This document shows positions 62,905 through 64,000 of a DNA stretch of 64,000 bases, one piece after another. Below the pieces are notes generated by a model, which was not told the origin of the DNA, ran no database searches, and was given only the letters and a program-made list of their open reading frames with translations. Every line of letters begins with the position of its first letter. The stretch's first letter is position 1. A program made the translations under genes and the position numbers. This DNA comes from Proteiniborus ethanoligenes (GTDB taxonomy: Bacteria; Bacillota; Clostridia; Tissierellales; Proteiniboraceae), in contig NZ_FNQE01000001.1 in the NCBI RefSeq assembly GCF_900107485.1, forward strand, positions 140,582 through 204,581. The letters are read 5' to 3'.

Positions 62905-63612
62905 ATGAGACTACAAAAGTTTATGGCACAGTGTGGGATAGCTTCGAGAAGAAAATCAGAAGAAATTATTTTGAACAGAAGAGTAAAAGTTAATGGAGTA
63001 ACGGTAACAGAGCTAGGTTTTAAGATAAACCCTTTAAAAGATGTTATTATTGTAGATGGAAAAAGAATAAAGCACAAAGAAAAAAAAGTATATATAATTA
63101 TGAATAAGCCTAAAGGATATGTAACTACAGTTTCAGATGAGTACGATAGAAAAACTGTATTAGACTTGTTGAAAAATGTTAAGGAAAGAGTTTATCCTGT
63201 AGGTAGACTTGATTATGATTCATCAGGTCTATTAATTCTTACAAATGATGGAGAATTAGCTTATGGATTAACTCATCCAAAGAATCAGGTTGTTAAAACC
63301 TATATAGCAACTATTAAAGGCAAGCCTGATGATGAGAAGCTTGATAAATTTAGAAATGGAATAAAAATTGATGGCTATACCACCTCTGAAGCTCAGATTG
63401 AAACGTTAAATTATGTGAATGATAAGAGCTTGATGAGAATTCAAATTCATGAAGGAAGAAACAGACAGATAAGGAGAATGTGTGAAGCAATAGGTCATCC
63501 TGTCATTTCTCTAAAGAGAATAGCAATAGGTGAATTAGAGCTTGGAACATTAAAAAAAGGTTGCTGGAGATTTTTGAGTGACGAGGAAATAGAATATCTG
63601 AAAAAAATCTAA
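62905..63612 (+). CDS. rluB: Ribosomal large-subunit pseudouridine synthase (RluB/RsuA family)
   Basis: 235 residues: N-terminal S4 domain (MRLQKFMAQCGIASRRKSEEI), catalytic GRLDYDSSGLLILTNDG with the nucleophilic aspartate, HPKNQVVKTYIA, and EGRNRQIRRMCEAIGHPV. Converts a uridine in 23S rRNA helix 89-type position in characterised relatives. ATG after GAAAGAAGGG. Close to scpAB and dacB in Bacillus as well. Confidence 0.95.
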   Translation: MRLQKFMAQCGIASRRKSEEIILNRRVKVNGVTVTELGFKINPLKDVIIVDGKRIKHKEKKVYIIMNKPKGYVTTVSDEYDRKTVLDLLKNVKERVYPVGRLDYDSSGLLILTNDGELAYGLTHPKNQVVKTYIATIKGKPDDEKLDKFRNGIKIDGYTTSEAQIETLNYVNDKSLMRIQIHEGRNRQIRRMCEAIGHPVISLKRIAIGELELGTLKKGCWRFLSDEEIEYLKKI

Positions 63613-63644
63613 TCATTGCATTAATTTGTAATGATTAGATTTTT
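63608..63644 (+). terminator. Intrinsic terminator of rluB
   Basis: TCTAATCATT/AATGATTAGA stem (63608-63617 with 63630-63639) including the stop codon, T-rich tail. Confidence 0.85.
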
Positions 63645-63786
63645 AGCTTATTTTTTAACGATTTTTACAGGAGACCAACTATGAAATGTCAAGTAAAAAT
63701 GTTTGAAAATATGTAAATAAATAATTATCCAAAAAAGGGCACGCTTAAATAAACCTATTAGATATAGGCTTTAAAATAAATTTGAT

Positions 63787-64000
63787 TTAGTCTAAATTAA
63801 AAGCGACATTATCTTTAAGAATTTTGAAGATAACACGTACCAACTTATGAGCAACATGACCAAGAGCTGCATAATGGTTGTTACCTTGAGACTTTTTAAG
63901 CATAAAGTAATCATTGAATGTTTTGTTGTTAAGTGAAACATTCCAAGCAGCGTTAATTAAGGCATAACGAAGTAATTTTGAACCTCTCTTTGACATTCTA
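63787..64000 (-). mobile_element. IS110-family insertion sequence, transposase C-terminal end
   Basis: The leftward frame enters from the right edge and ends at 63787. The visible 71 codons are the conserved C-terminal domain of IS110/IS902 transposases: RMSKRGSKLLRYALINAAW, YFMLKKSQGNNHYAALGH, VAHKLVRVIFKILKDN. These DEDD-type recombinases lack terminal inverted repeats, so the left end of the element cannot be placed; it lies somewhere in 63645-63786, which holds no gene. Confidence 0.85.

Noticed and set aside
1..64000. tRNA, rRNA genes or CRISPR array
   Set aside because: None recognised on reading both strands; no regularly spaced direct repeats.

Overview
The window is low-G+C DNA from an anaerobic, endospore-forming Firmicute of the class Clostridia. 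The evidence is a complete spoIIIA operon, spoIVB, spo0A, spoIIM, ytfJ and dacF; a single-membrane type IV pilus system without secretin genes; an SLH-domain surface protein; a ferredoxin-tailed aldo/keto reductase; and heavy use of TTG starts behind strong Shine-Dalgarno (SD) sequences. Gene order from efp through spoIIIA, nusB, xseAB, ispA, dxs, tlyA, argR, recN, spoIVB and spo0A, and from nudF through spoIIM, xerD, deoB, pnp and dacF, parallels Bacillus subtilis. The species cannot be named from sequence alone.

Layout. 1-7955: truncated ilvE (leftward), an Fe-S aldo/keto reductase, a YhcN/YlaJ-type lipoprotein, a three-gene MacA/MacB-like ABC export operon, and aroE. 8081-24643: a large type IV pilus locus. 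It holds the assembly and retraction ATPases and the platform protein, then a c-di-GMP-I riboswitch with its own promoter and terminator ahead of the major pilin. Next come the prepilin peptidase, a PilX-like pilin, a pilin fused to a von Willebrand A domain, a pilin fused to a lectin-like domain, PilM, PilN, a PilO fused to a jelly-roll-like region and LysM, and an SLH-anchored repeat protein. A second block has four minor pilins and ComFB. 24881-31285: efp, an acidic zinc-ribbon protein and spoIIIAA-AH. 31360-43640: an Asp23-like protein, nusB, xseAB, ispA, an OLE RNA gene with oapA, dxs, tlyA, argR, recN, spoIVB and spo0A. 43850-48486: a steA/steB-type envelope cluster with two glycosyltransferases and a DUF3866 protein that appears to start at CTG. 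48461-63612: a tiny leftward gene resembling mciZ, then nudF, spoIIM, xerD, nucleoside salvage (deoB, two unlike pnp genes, pdp), dacF, scpAB, DUF2953, ytfJ, dacB, a two-gene flavin/Fe-S oxidoreductase module and rluB. 63787-64000: the 3' end of an IS110-family transposase.

How it fits together. The pilus locus looks like a self-contained surface organelle. A SigH-like promoter precedes pilB, c-di-GMP probably sets pilin mRNA levels, modular vWA and lectin pilins probably act as adhesive tip subunits, and LysM and SLH domains may tie the machine to the wall, where Gram-negatives use PilP and PilQ. The spo0A promoter also matches SigH and overlaps a Spo0A box. The OLE RNA sits in the isoprenoid operon next to its membrane partner gene oapA, the arrangement known from other OLE-bearing Firmicutes. 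The best candidates for new biology are the wall-anchoring pilus module (18694-22111), the vWA/lectin pilin pair (14185-17003), the mciZ-like small gene (48461-48601) and the electron-transfer pair at 60601-62842. No tRNA, rRNA or CRISPR array was seen.
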